This document shows positions 33,296 to 42,843 of a DNA stretch of 64,000 nt, in pieces. Origin of the DNA: Geobacter sp. FeAm09 (GTDB lineage Bacteria > Desulfobacterota > Desulfuromonadia > Geobacterales > Pseudopelobacteraceae); assembly GCF_008330225.1 (NCBI RefSeq), contig NZ_CP042466.1, positions 2,908,001-2,972,000 on the forward strand, read 5' to 3'. The notes beneath the pieces were generated by a model, which did no database searches, was not told the DNA's origin, and saw only the letters and a list, made by a program, of their open reading frames with translations. Positions within the stretch are counted from its first letter, which is position 1; every line of letters begins with the position of its first letter. A program made the position numbers and the translations under genes.

Positions 33296-35761
33296 TCAAA
33301 TGCGTTCGCCACTCACCACCCCCTGTTTTCTTCGCACCTGCCACTCCCGGCCAAACAGGATGGCGAAGAAGACGAATGAGGCCAATGTCAGGTATTTGCC
33401 CGTTTCAAAGGGGACGGAATAGAACGAGAACACGACCGTATGCTCTCCGGCGGGCACATAAACACCCCTGAGGATGTGGTCCGTCGGCAGGATTGCCGCG
33501 CGCTTGCCGTCGACCTCGGCCCGCCAGCTTTTATAGTATTTCTCGCTGAGGACAAGCAGCGTGTTTTCCGAGGCCTTGGTTTTCACCACAATCCGGTTCG
33601 GCCCATAGGACTCGAGGCTCGCGCTGCCCATGGCGGGCCGCGGACCGTAGGGTGCCATGGGGAGAGCGGGGGCCGACTCGACCAGGGCGATCGCCGCAGG
33701 CTTGAAATTGGGATCCGAATTCATGATGGCAAGACGCTGCTGCGGTTCGTTCACCACCGCCACTGAAGGTACGAGCCAAGCTTTCGGCAGGACCGTCTTG
33801 TTCTCCAGTACGACATCGCCCGTGGAGGCGGATCTGAAGACCGGCATGAACTTTTCGGAAAGCGACGCTTTCTGGGATTCATACTCGGAGCCGGGCATAA
33901 CAAGATACTTCAGGCTCATTATGTCAGACATCCCCCCCTGCAACGATAAACTATCCAGGTATTCCTTGTAACGTCGCTCGCTGACGGTCACATAGGCAGA
34001 TATGTTGGGGAGGCCGTAGTCGGAGTAGTAGAAAGAATCCCGTCCCAACGCCTGCATCCGGTAGGTGCCGATGTTCTTCTCCAGAAAGCCGATCACATCG
34101 TTTTTCGCCTGTTTCCTGTCCGCTGCCGGCGGAGGGCAGAGGACAAAAAACTTGTCGTTGACCCGCCACAGGTCCACCAGCAAGAGGGCCAAGAGGCCCG
34201 CAAGCAGATACTTTGCCGGCAACCGCCGGAAAAACCAGGCCACTAACAGGACAAGATAGACACACAACACGCCCACGGCAAACCACGTCTCGCGGATCAT
34301 GTTGGCGTACCTCTCGCCGATGAGCGATGGGTCGTTCTGGTATCGGGTCGGCTGGTTTATAAACCCCTCGGTCCAGGAAAGCACCGTTTGCGGCCCCAGT
34401 TGCAGGAACAGCGCCAGGAGGATCAGCGCGCAGGCAAAGCCGCCAAGGCCGATCAGCCAGCCGCGCAGCCTCTTTCGTTCCTCCCCTTTCTCCGACAGCA
34501 GGTCGAGCCCGCGTGCCATGAGTACCGACGCCGCAAAGGCAAAAATGAAGAGTATCATCTTCGGGACGCGGAAGGTGGCAAAGCCCGGCAGATGATCGTA
34601 CATGAAACGATAGACAAAGGTGTACTTTCCGAGAGCCATGACCAGCGTCATACCCATGAAAAAGGTGAAGGTCCAGGTATACCGGTCGCGGCGGAAGGCC
34701 AGCAACAGGGGGATTATGAGCCAGGGGAGGAGCCCCAGGTAGTCGTTGGTCTGGGTAAAGTGCATCCTGCCCCAATAGAACACCTGCCCCGGCTTCGGCA
34801 CATCTCCGGCCTCCTGCCGCGAATACCCCACCAGCCCGGGGACGTAGAATGTCAGTATCTCTTCGGGGGGCATGGACCAACTCATCCCTTCCTCGCGGTT
34901 CATCCCCCCGCCCCCGCCGCCGCCACTCACCACCGCACCGCTCCGTTCAGACTGTTGCGACCAACTGACCAGAGGGACGAAGGACATGCCAATGGTGGTG
35001 AAGAAGAGGATCACCATAACCAGGGCGAGCAGGACGTCCTTGCCAAGGCCTTTGCGCAGATAGCTCTTTTGGTCCTGCACATATTCGGCACCGGCGTGAA
35101 AAACCCAGTAAGCACCCGCAGCAAGACAGGAGTAGAAGGAAATCTGCCAGTGCATGTTGAAGAATTGCAGGGCCAGCATGAGGGCGGTCAGGGCGTAATT
35201 GAAGAGACGGCCGTTGCGCAGGGCTCTTTCCAGGAAGAAGAGGACCCAGGGGAACCAACTGATGGTCTCGATTTTCTGGATATGCCCCGCATTGATGAGA
35301 GAGGCGTTTTCCGTACAGAGCGCAAAGAGAAGCCCGGCGGCAAAGGAGCTGAAACGGCTGACGCCGATCAGGCGGCAATAGCAGTAGGTGCCCGCCCCGC
35401 CCCACAGGAGTGAGATGACCGCCAGCCAGGCGATGCTGGTCGGGAAGGGGAGAAAATGGAGGATCAGATAGCGATGGAGCAGGAGGCCTATGGCATTGGC
35501 CCCCCCTTCCAGCGTTCTTCCGCCGTCATTCAAAGGGTCCCACGCGGCCCGGAACAGCACCGGGATCCCCTGGATATACTGCAGGAGCGTCTGATCCTTG
35601 TTCTGCTTGGCCGTCCAGAAAAACTGGGTGATGACGTCGGAAGCCCTGATGATCTGGTCCGTAAACAGGAGGCGGCTGCAAAAAAGGACGACTATCCCCC
35701 CCATCAGGGCAATCCAGAACCAATCTTTTTCCAACAACAGGTCCAAACGTTTCTTTTCCAC
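33296..35761 (-). CDS. YfhO-like large membrane protein (GT-C fold)
   Basis: An 821-residue protein with about 13 transmembrane helices and a C-terminal periplasmic domain. N-terminal LLFTDQIIRASDVITQFFWTA and the C-terminal VPAGEHTVVFSFYSVPFETGKYLT are characteristic of YfhO-like proteins, which transfer or assist transfer of sugars at the cell surface. It is the last gene of the polysaccharide cluster and starts 3 bp after the end of a glycosyltransferase gene, so it is cotranscribed. Its substrate is unknown. Confidence 0.82.
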   Translation of the reverse strand: MEKKRLDLLLEKDWFWIALMGGIVVLFCSRLLFTDQIIRASDVITQFFWTAKQNKDQTLLQYIQGIPVLFRAAWDPLNDGGRTLEGGANAIGLLLHRYLILHFLPFPTSIAWLAVISLLWGGAGTYCYCRLIGVSRFSSFAAGLLFALCTENASLINAGHIQKIETISWFPWVLFFLERALRNGRLFNYALTALMLALQFFNMHWQISFYSCLAAGAYWVFHAGAEYVQDQKSYLRKGLGKDVLLALVMVILFFTTIGMSFVPLVSWSQQSERSGAVVSGGGGGGGMNREEGMSWSMPPEEILTFYVPGLVGYSRQEAGDVPKPGQVFYWGRMHFTQTNDYLGLLPWLIIPLLLAFRRDRYTWTFTFFMGMTLVMALGKYTFVYRFMYDHLPGFATFRVPKMILFIFAFAASVLMARGLDLLSEKGEERKRLRGWLIGLGGFACALILLALFLQLGPQTVLSWTEGFINQPTRYQNDPSLIGERYANMIRETWFAVGVLCVYLVLLVAWFFRRLPAKYLLAGLLALLLVDLWRVNDKFFVLCPPPAADRKQAKNDVIGFLEKNIGTYRMQALGRDSFYYSDYGLPNISAYVTVSERRYKEYLDSLSLQGGMSDIMSLKYLVMPGSEYESQKASLSEKFMPVFRSASTGDVVLENKTVLPKAWLVPSVAVVNEPQQRLAIMNSDPNFKPAAIALVESAPALPMAPYGPRPAMGSASLESYGPNRIVVKTKASENTLLVLSEKYYKSWRAEVDGKRAAILPTDHILRGVYVPAGEHTVVFSFYSVPFETGKYLTLASFVFFAILFGREWQVRRKQGVVSGERI

Positions 35762-35763
35762 GA

Positions 35764-36786
35764 CTACTCCTTTAGGGAATGGTGTCTTCCGGTGGCGCCA
35801 GACTTCGCCACCACATCCAGATAAATCTCGTCCAGCCTCTCCATCATGCTCTCGGGAGTGAACCGGGCAAAAAACTGCTTCCCGCTTCTGACCAGCCGCT
35901 CGGACAGTTCGCGGTCGGTCAGGCAGGTGACGATCCGCTCCGCCAGGAGGGCCGTATCGGCGAGGGGAAAGATAAAACCGGTCTTCCGGTCCTCCACCAC
36001 CTCCGGCATCCCCCCCACGTCGGCCAGGATCGGCGGCACCCCCGCCATGGTCGCCTCGGCGGAAACGAGGGAGAGCGCCTCGATCTCGGAAGGGAGAACC
36101 AGGGCCTTCGCCTTCCCGTACTCCCGGTACACGTCCGCCCGCGGCATGCCGAAGACGAATTCCACCGGCAACCCGCGGCTCAGAAACCTGGCCAAGGCCC
36201 GGGCGTACCAGTAATCTCTTCCGATCACCCGGAGCCGGGCGGTCGGCACGCGTCTCAGCACCAGGGGTAGTGCCCGCAGGAGCCGGGGCAGCCCCTTCCT
36301 GAAGAAGTCCCCTCCGACGAACAGGATCAGATCTTCACGCTCTTCCCAGGCTCTCTCCTCCATCTCGCCGTAATCGAGGCCAAAATAGAAGGAAAGATAC
36401 TTGTTGGGATGGTCGTAGATATCGTACATGAATCTGCCGTGCAGAATCATCGCGTCGATATGCCGGAAAAGATAATGGTACTTGATCCGGCGGTACTTCT
36501 GTAACAGGAAGCGCAGGGGGAAATCGAGACAGAAGAAGTGATAGTACCTGATCCAGTAATAATCGTGGGCATCCACAACCAGCGGGCAGCGGAGCTTTCG
36601 TGCCACGCTCGGGGAGAGATGCTTCAGATCGGAACAGTGGGCGATGTCCCACTCCTCCTCCAGGTCCCGTTCCGACTCGTAAACCCTTACCTGATGCCGC
36701 TTTTGCAGTTCCCGGACCAGAATTTCCTCATAGGTCCCCGCACCGGTCAGGGAAGAGGCGCGTTTTAAAATCAGCAGCACTTTCAC
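35764..36786 (-). CDS. Glycosyltransferase family 4
   Basis: A 340-residue GT-B-fold glycosyltransferase. The C-terminal Rossmann domain shows FVGGDFFRKGLPRLLRAL and the donor-binding block LVLPSEIEALSLVSAEATMAGVPPILADVGGMPEVV. The start is taken as GTG 36786, whose bases overlap the stop codon of the upstream glycosyltransferase and which follows GGAGGG; the longer in-frame ORF is a shadow of that gene. The sugar donor and acceptor are unknown. Confidence 0.85.
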   Translation of the reverse strand: MKVLLILKRASSLTGAGTYEEILVRELQKRHQVRVYESERDLEEEWDIAHCSDLKHLSPSVARKLRCPLVVDAHDYYWIRYYHFFCLDFPLRFLLQKYRRIKYHYLFRHIDAMILHGRFMYDIYDHPNKYLSFYFGLDYGEMEERAWEEREDLILFVGGDFFRKGLPRLLRALPLVLRRVPTARLRVIGRDYWYARALARFLSRGLPVEFVFGMPRADVYREYGKAKALVLPSEIEALSLVSAEATMAGVPPILADVGGMPEVVEDRKTGFIFPLADTALLAERIVTCLTDRELSERLVRSGKQFFARFTPESMMERLDEIYLDVVAKSGATGRHHSLKE

Positions 36787-37586
36787 CGGGCATTCCCTCC
36801 GACGCGGTGAAACTTGGGATGAAGGCGGATTATGGAGAAAAGGCCCAGCCGCCGCAGGGTGTTCTTCACCGAGATGAGAACCGCCTTGAAACAGAACCAA
36901 AAGCACGCCTTGGGCCGGGCATACCCCTGGCGGACCGCCGCCCTGAACACCTCTTTCAGGCCGGCCAGATAGCGGGTATCGCTCTCCCCGCCGTAGCGCA
37001 TGTTCGCCAGCACCCGTTCGATGTAGTGGAACGTGCCTTTTGTGGTGTAAATGCGTAAGAGCAGATCGTAATCCATGGCGACCCGAAAGCTCGTGTCGAA
37101 CCCGCCGACCCGCCGGTAGGCCCGGGCCGTAACGAAGGTGGCGGGATGATTGAGCGGCATCTCGTGCCAGATATTTTTGGCGACGTCCGACGGTTTGAGC
37201 AGGAAAAGCGGGATATCGCCCTGAAACCGGAGCATGTCGCCGTGGAACACATCGCACTCGGGATGCGCTGCGGCGCTCTCGGCAACCGCCTGCAGCGCAC
37301 CGGGCGCGTAGGAGTCATCCGAATTGAGGATGCCGACGACGTCACCCGTCGCCATCCCTATCCCTTTGTTGAACGCATCGGCTATCCCCTTATCCGGTTC
37401 CGAGATCCAGCGGACCCGGTCATCGGCCGCCGCATGCCGTTTGATAATGTCCAGCGTGCCGTCGGTGGAACCGCCATCCACCACGATGTATTCGAGACAG
37501 GGACCATCCTGGGAAAGGACGCTGGTGATCGTCTCATCCAGGTACGTTTTGCTGTTATACGTTATCGTGATAATCGAAAACTTCAA
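36783..37586 (-). CDS. Glycosyltransferase family 2
   Basis: A 267-residue GT-A enzyme. KFSIITITYNSKTYLDETI is the N-terminal nucleotide-binding strand, EYIVVDGGSTDGT and GILNSDDSYAPGAL carry the metal-binding aspartates, and a C-terminal domain follows. This arrangement matches small WcaA-like enzymes that add single sugars to O-antigen or LPS core intermediates in the cytoplasm. It is tightly packed with the next gene (4-bp overlap). Confidence 0.88.
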   Translation of the reverse strand: MKFSIITITYNSKTYLDETITSVLSQDGPCLEYIVVDGGSTDGTLDIIKRHAAADDRVRWISEPDKGIADAFNKGIGMATGDVVGILNSDDSYAPGALQAVAESAAAHPECDVFHGDMLRFQGDIPLFLLKPSDVAKNIWHEMPLNHPATFVTARAYRRVGGFDTSFRVAMDYDLLLRIYTTKGTFHYIERVLANMRYGGESDTRYLAGLKEVFRAAVRQGYARPKACFWFCFKAVLISVKNTLRRLGLFSIIRLHPKFHRVGGNAR

Positions 37587-37649
37587 AAGGTTCTCCCGTT
37601 TCTGGCGGTACGATGCGCCGACAGTGCGCCTCGCGATCGTGCCATGAAA

Positions 37650-38831
37650 TCAGATGAGTACGTGATCTATCGCTTCCTGCACCTCGCCGACGCTGATCGT
37701 GTCGATATCGAGGCTGGACCGCACGCGGTACCGCTCGCACAGGGCGTCGAAATCCGCCGGGGACGACCTGATCGGCTCGGGATAAACGTAGAGCGCCTTG
37801 CCGTAAACCGCCGCCGGATAGGGAGAGAACCGGCCCAACTGGTTGCCGTTGGATATGCAGACAACCCTTGTGCCGACCGCCGCCGCCATGTGCACGGCGC
37901 TCGTTTCATTGGCAACGAGGAGAGCCGCGCCGGAAATAAGCCGCGCAAGTTCGGAGAGCGACGTTTTGCCGGCCAAATCCACAACCTTCGCGGTTTTCGC
38001 CTGTGCCGTGATCCGGGCCGCCAATCCCTTTTCTCCCGGGCTCCCGGCGACGATGGCCGTCAAACCATACCGGGCCGTCACATAATCGGCCACCCTTGCG
38101 AAGTTACCGGCGCCCCACTGCCTGAACTCCTCGCCGGCGCCGGGGAAGAGCACGGCGTAGCGCCCCTCGGGGATGTGCCTCCCCGAAGCGCCCCCGCACT
38201 CCAGCACCGGCTTCCCCAGCTCCAGGGGTACGCCGAGCAGGGCCTCGAAGAATTCACGGTTCCGGTAAAACTCGAAGAGCGTCTTCCCGCCCGCCGGAAT
38301 CAGACGGGTGTAAAAGGAATCCGACAGCCGCTTCTGCCAGCCCCTCATGTTGGTGGTGTCGCCGCTACTGCCAACCCGCTCGCGCGCACCGCATACCTTG
38401 ACGACAGAGTCCCCCCAGTAGAAGATCCGCGAGTATGCCGGGTGGATGGCCGTTTCAAATCCCCGCCCGCTGATGTCCCTGACCAGCCGGAAGCGGTAGG
38501 TGAGATTATAGCGAAACCGGTTCCTGTCGATCCAGATGAAATCGTCGATAACATCGCTGTCCAGGCTTTCGGCCAACTCCCGGTAAATCGTATTCCCGCA
38601 CAGGGTGATCCTGTACCCCCGGAACCTGTCGCTCGTCTTCAGCAGCCGAATGAAGTTCCTGACGAGAATATAGTCACCGATGGCATCAAGATGCACCACC
38701 AGCAGGGTCTGGGGCCGGAGCTGCCCCTCCCTTGCGGCAACGCTGTCCACAAGGGAAAGCAGCGTGGTCTGGACAAGATGCTTCAAATTTCGCAGCAAAG
38801 GTATGAGCACGTTTCCGCCGTCCCCCGTCAC
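37650..38831 (-). CDS. Glycosyltransferase family 9 (heptosyltransferase-like)
   Basis: A 393-residue GT9 protein. LLVVHLDAIGDYILVRNFIRLL is the N-terminal family motif and YAVLFPGAGEEFRQWGAGNFARVADYV and LLVANETSAVHMAAAVGTRVVCISNG are the donor-binding blocks. GT9 enzymes such as WaaC/WaaF add heptoses to LPS core; here the sugar is not known. The neighbours are other glycosyltransferases on the same strand. The window holds no heptose-synthesis genes. Confidence 0.88.
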   Translation of the reverse strand: MTGDGGNVLIPLLRNLKHLVQTTLLSLVDSVAAREGQLRPQTLLVVHLDAIGDYILVRNFIRLLKTSDRFRGYRITLCGNTIYRELAESLDSDVIDDFIWIDRNRFRYNLTYRFRLVRDISGRGFETAIHPAYSRIFYWGDSVVKVCGARERVGSSGDTTNMRGWQKRLSDSFYTRLIPAGGKTLFEFYRNREFFEALLGVPLELGKPVLECGGASGRHIPEGRYAVLFPGAGEEFRQWGAGNFARVADYVTARYGLTAIVAGSPGEKGLAARITAQAKTAKVVDLAGKTSLSELARLISGAALLVANETSAVHMAAAVGTRVVCISNGNQLGRFSPYPAAVYGKALYVYPEPIRSSPADFDALCERYRVRSSLDIDTISVGEVQEAIDHVLI

Positions 38832-38841
38832 GGCACTGATT

Positions 38842-40050
38842 TCAGCAGCGCCGATAGGCCTCGAGGTGTCCCTGGGCCCACTTTTTCCACGTAAACTGGC
38901 TGGCGTGAACGAGCCCCCTGGCTTTCAGCTCCTCCGCCAGGGCGGTATCGTCCAGGACCCGCTTCATGGCCTCCGCCATCTGGTCGCAGTCCTCCGGGTC
39001 CACCAGCAGGGCGGCGTCGCTTCCCACTTCCCGCAACGAGGTGCTGTTGGAGGTCACCACCGGCACACCGCACGACATGGCCTCCACGACCGGAAACCCG
39101 AACCCTTCGTACAGGCTGCAGTAAGCGAACAGCCGCGCCCCGTTCAAAAGGAGCACCAGTTCGTCGTCGGGGACGTAGCCCGTGATATGTATCCGCTCCC
39201 TGGCCTCGGCCGACTCTATCTGCTGCAATACCTTGCTCGTTGCCAGGCTCGGCGGTCCCACCAGCGCAAGATGGAAATCCTTGAAACGCCTATCCTCCGT
39301 CAGGCGCTCAAAGGCCTGCACGTGCCCCGTGACATTCTTCCGGGGGTCGAGAAAACCGATGCTGAGGATATAGGGGTAGTCTTTCAGCCCATATTTAGCC
39401 AGGACGGCCTCTATGGCCTGCCGGTCATCCACCGGCCTGAACACCCGGCGTATCCCCGGGTAAACCACCGTGATCTTCGACTCGGGAATCCGCGCCTTTT
39501 CCACCAGGTCCCGCTTGGTATACTCGGAAATCGCCAGTACCTGGTCGGCCTTGTCCCGGGCGAAGTCGAGGCTTGTCCGGGTCGCCGCAATGAAATGCCG
39601 CCCGAACAGTTCGGGATAGATAAGCGGGATCACATCCGGGATATTGATGACGTGCGCCGCCCTCCGGGACGTTCTGATATCCCAGTTCCAGACCTGCACC
39701 ACGTCAAGATCGGCCATGATACGGTTCACGTAGCCCGGGTGCCGGGTCAGGCGTTTGCGCAAAAACCTGACACCACAGTTCCAGATATCGCCCGCAGCCT
39801 TGAAGGGCTGTGCCCCCGTATCGCCGAAACCCTGCAAGAAACCGAGGGGGACCTCGCCCCGGAATTCGAACCGCCCGCTCTCGCCGAGCGGCAGGGAGTG
39901 CCCCGGCTGCCCGGACAGGTCCACAAAGACGAATTTCGTGTCGTCATGCAGCGCAAGCTGCTGCAAACCTTCCAACAGCCCGTAATACAATACCTGCACG
40001 CCGGTCCGGTACTTCCAGAACAGACCAGAGACATCTATGCCTACCTGCAC
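38842..40050 (-). CDS. Glycosyltransferase family 4 (mannosyltransferase-like)
   Basis: A 402-residue GT-B enzyme with IDVSGLFWKYRTGVQVLYYGL at the N-terminus and the donor site ILSIGFLDPRKNVTGHVQAF plus YEGFGFPVVEAMSCGVPVVTSNSTSLREV. The start is taken as GTG 40050 because GGAAGGAG precedes it at good spacing; an upstream in-frame ATG (40077) adds nine unlikely residues. The N-terminus resembles WbdA/WbdB-type mannosyltransferases, consistent with GDP-mannose-derived sugars in this cluster; that is inference. Confidence 0.85.
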   Translation of the reverse strand: MQVGIDVSGLFWKYRTGVQVLYYGLLEGLQQLALHDDTKFVFVDLSGQPGHSLPLGESGRFEFRGEVPLGFLQGFGDTGAQPFKAAGDIWNCGVRFLRKRLTRHPGYVNRIMADLDVVQVWNWDIRTSRRAAHVINIPDVIPLIYPELFGRHFIAATRTSLDFARDKADQVLAISEYTKRDLVEKARIPESKITVVYPGIRRVFRPVDDRQAIEAVLAKYGLKDYPYILSIGFLDPRKNVTGHVQAFERLTEDRRFKDFHLALVGPPSLATSKVLQQIESAEARERIHITGYVPDDELVLLLNGARLFAYCSLYEGFGFPVVEAMSCGVPVVTSNSTSLREVGSDAALLVDPEDCDQMAEAMKRVLDDTALAEELKARGLVHASQFTWKKWAQGHLEAYRRC

Positions 40051-40079
40051 GTTATGGCTCCTTCCCGTGACCAACACGA

Positions 40080-41219
40080 CTAAATAAGCAACTGCCGATA
40101 AAATTTTACATGTTTTTTTGCGAAGCTTTCCGCGCTCAGTTCGTCATGGACTCTTTTTGAACCTTTTGCAGCAAGCTCTTGTGCCATTTCAGGGTGTTCA
40201 ACAAGCTTCAGTAATTGTTCACCTAATGCCTTTACATTTCCTTCGGGGAAAATCAAACCGGCATCCCCGATCACCTCAGGAATCGCGCCAGAATCGGAGC
40301 CGACAACCGGCACGTTGCATGCCATGGCTTCTGGAATTACTTTTCCGAATTGCTCTTTCCAAGTTGACGTTGTCCGGGATGGAACCGCCAACACATCAAA
40401 ACAACTCATGTAGTCAACCATTTTTTCAGGCGGCACCTGCCCCATAAAGTGGACGCGACCTGCCAAATCCGGAAGGGAAGCACGCTCCTTGAGTACCCCC
40501 TCCATGGGACCGGAGCCGATGAGGACACAATGGGCTCGCGGCGGAAGCAGCGCCACAGCATCAAGAAGCGTATCAAACCCCTTTTGGGGCAGTAAGCCCC
40601 CCACACCGCCGACAAGAAAAGGGAACTCCAGTTGCTGTGCTTTCTTCGCCGTATTTCTCTCTTTCCCGACAAAAAACTCAAGCGGCGTACCCCAGAAAAT
40701 ACGTTCGGAAACACGGGGGGCCAACAAATTCATGCTTTCAAGATTCATCAGAGCTTCCGAATTGCTCGCGGTAATGCCGTCAACGCTCCGCCAGGCAAAA
40801 CGCCACAATGGATCGAACAAAGGCTTGAAGCGAAATGGTAAATTTTCAAAAGCATAACAGGCAAGCCGAGCCTTTAGTCCTAAGAGTCTCTGTATAAACA
40901 GCGTCTGCATTAAAATGAAGGAACGGGCCTCATCCCATACATGAATCACATCAGGCGCATTGGCTCTTATCGCTTTTAGCAGCGGGAAAAGGCGAAAACC
41001 GCGCGTATAATTGTGCGGGTCTTTCAGCGGCACCGGTACAAGCCGATAGCCTTCACTGGCTCTCGGCCGCTCTAAAGCTAGTGCATTGGCCGTCCCGACA
41101 TGGTGAGGGTAGAAAATCTCCGGCACAATAACCGTTAATTCAACCTCGTCCCTCAAGAATCTAAATATTGCCTGACAATATTCATGCATGCCCGCCTGGC
41201 TGATAACAAGAACTTTCAC
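40080..41219 (-). CDS. Glycosyltransferase family 4
   Basis: A 379-residue GT-B glycosyltransferase. Typical blocks are VGGVGGLLPQKGFDTLLDAVALL, HCVLIGSGPMEGVL, and the donor-binding VIPEAMACNVPVVGSDSGAIPEVI. Base composition is visibly more AT-rich than in the flanking glycosyltransferases to its left, and this continues through the next two genes, suggesting they were acquired together. Donor and acceptor are unknown. Confidence 0.87.
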   Translation of the reverse strand: MKVLVISQAGMHEYCQAIFRFLRDEVELTVIVPEIFYPHHVGTANALALERPRASEGYRLVPVPLKDPHNYTRGFRLFPLLKAIRANAPDVIHVWDEARSFILMQTLFIQRLLGLKARLACYAFENLPFRFKPLFDPLWRFAWRSVDGITASNSEALMNLESMNLLAPRVSERIFWGTPLEFFVGKERNTAKKAQQLEFPFLVGGVGGLLPQKGFDTLLDAVALLPPRAHCVLIGSGPMEGVLKERASLPDLAGRVHFMGQVPPEKMVDYMSCFDVLAVPSRTTSTWKEQFGKVIPEAMACNVPVVGSDSGAIPEVIGDAGLIFPEGNVKALGEQLLKLVEHPEMAQELAAKGSKRVHDELSAESFAKKHVKFYRQLLI

Positions 41220-41223
41220 AGTT

Positions 41224-41970
41224 TTATTCCTTACGTGCTACAACAAACGCAACGCCCTGAGCAAATGCCATTGCACCGTAGTCATCATACTCCAGCACAT
41301 CAAGTTCCCCGGATGTCCCTTCTCGCCATGTCGAATATCGAGTCGGTTTATAAAAGAGGCGCAATGCCTCAATTCCCGGTACTAGTTCTCTAATTGCAGC
41401 AGTATCATACACTTTATACCAGCCACCTTTTACTGTTGCCTTCCCGGCCGGCACGGTCAAGTAGAGCCTGCCACCAGGCTTTAGTGCTTGGAAAAGCTTT
41501 TGTACAGCAATCTGGTCCCCCCGGTTCTCTTTCGGGTCACCATAGCCAGATAACCCAACATGTTCGATGACCGATATAGAAACCACTGCATCAAAACCGC
41601 TATCAGGTGGTTGCCATTTCAAAATATCTCCCTGGATAAAATCAAAATTTTCATGACAAAAGGGGTAGGGGCGGAAATCCATGCCAGTAACGTGATATCC
41701 GAGGCTGCAAAGTTGCATCGGAAGCAAGCTTTCGACACATCCAAAGTCAAGTATACGCTGCCCAGGCTCAAGCGATAGATAATGGTAGAAAAGTGGGTAT
41801 TCCACCAACCGTTCGCTAAACACGGGTCTGACCTCCCGGGGGTAGAAGAAAAAACCACTGACAATCCGGATTATTTTACGTAATGCCTTTATTAGAATAG
41901 TTTCTTGGACATTTTCGAGGTATATGGCCAAATTTTCCTGGTACCCTTTGAGGCTGTTATAATTCAACAA
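41224..41970 (-). CDS. SAM-dependent methyltransferase (class I)
   Basis: A 248-residue protein with the SAM-binding block GQRILDFGCVESLLPMQLCSLGYHVTGMDF (motif I without the usual GxGxG), then GFDAVVSISVIEHVG and LKPGGRLYLTVPAG. Such enzymes in polysaccharide clusters usually methylate sugars. It lies 4 bp after the preceding glycosyltransferase gene in transcription order and shares its AT-richer composition. The target is unknown. Confidence 0.75.
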   Translation of the reverse strand: MLNYNSLKGYQENLAIYLENVQETILIKALRKIIRIVSGFFFYPREVRPVFSERLVEYPLFYHYLSLEPGQRILDFGCVESLLPMQLCSLGYHVTGMDFRPYPFCHENFDFIQGDILKWQPPDSGFDAVVSISVIEHVGLSGYGDPKENRGDQIAVQKLFQALKPGGRLYLTVPAGKATVKGGWYKVYDTAAIRELVPGIEALRLFYKPTRYSTWREGTSGELDVLEYDDYGAMAFAQGVAFVVARKE

Positions 41971-42018
41971 TTTTCGCCCTCCTCAATCACTTTATAGGCA
42001 ATCCACTAAAGCTATTTT

Positions 42019-42843
42019 TTATTGAAACAACTTATTATCAATATCTTTTCTTATTGCTACAATATTTTGATAAACAAACAGTTCACACTGCATAGATGTA
42101 TATCTTACCAATGGCAATAATTCTTGTGGCAATAAGCGATAAATGTTATATTTATCCGACAATAAATCATAAAAATCTTTAAAAAAAACTCTACTATGTA
42201 CGTTCATTTCATTGAATTCAAATTGAATCATCTTTATTTTACCATCAGAAAGCGTATTTTTACCACCAGACAATACGGCGTATTCATTTCCTTCAGTATC
42301 TATCTTTAGTAAATCTATAGAGTCGATTTGATTCACCGACACAAAGTCATCCAAAGTTTTAATTTGGATTGCATATTTATTAATCGGAAGTCCTGGCTCA
42401 TTGTCTAGTGCCGCGCGATGTATCGAAGCAAAAGGCGAACCATCTTGCTGCGCGTAGTCAAACAATTCCAGATTCCGCTCAACATCGCCAAGTCCGAAAT
42501 TATAACATTCAAATCGGTACGTATGTGCCATTTGCTCTAACACCTTAAAGGTAGTCGGATGTGGTTCAAAAGAACATATCCGTGCATCAGGATAAACCTC
42601 CCTGATCATTTGTGCATATTCACCTTTATGTCCACCAACGTCGAAAACCGTTTCAAGTTTCAAGCGTGCGGCAACCATAGCAATAAAAGATCGTTCACCA
42701 CTGACCTCGTCATTTTCATGATTAAGCATTCCCATCCCTTTCAGACAGCAGAAGAGAAGGAACTTGTTTAGCTTGTATGTAATTTTACGAGCAAATAAAA
42801 AACGGTACAGTCCAAATATCGCCTGTTTCATCAAACTCTCCAT
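42019..42843 (-). CDS. FkbM-family methyltransferase
   Basis: A 274-residue class I methyltransferase of the FkbM type. TVFDVGGHKGEYAQMIREVYPDARICSFEPHP is the SAM-binding region and IDLLKIDTEGNEYAVLSGG the conserved FkbM block. Base composition is the most AT-rich in the window (roughly 40% GC by eye), unlike the GC-rich gene cluster around it, so recent transfer is likely. Its start lies within the end of the flippase gene (13-bp overlap). FkbM enzymes O-methylate sugars; the target here is unknown. Confidence 0.85.
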   Translation of the reverse strand: MESLMKQAIFGLYRFLFARKITYKLNKFLLFCCLKGMGMLNHENDEVSGERSFIAMVAARLKLETVFDVGGHKGEYAQMIREVYPDARICSFEPHPTTFKVLEQMAHTYRFECYNFGLGDVERNLELFDYAQQDGSPFASIHRAALDNEPGLPINKYAIQIKTLDDFVSVNQIDSIDLLKIDTEGNEYAVLSGGKNTLSDGKIKMIQFEFNEMNVHSRVFFKDFYDLLSDKYNIYRLLPQELLPLVRYTSMQCELFVYQNIVAIRKDIDNKLFQ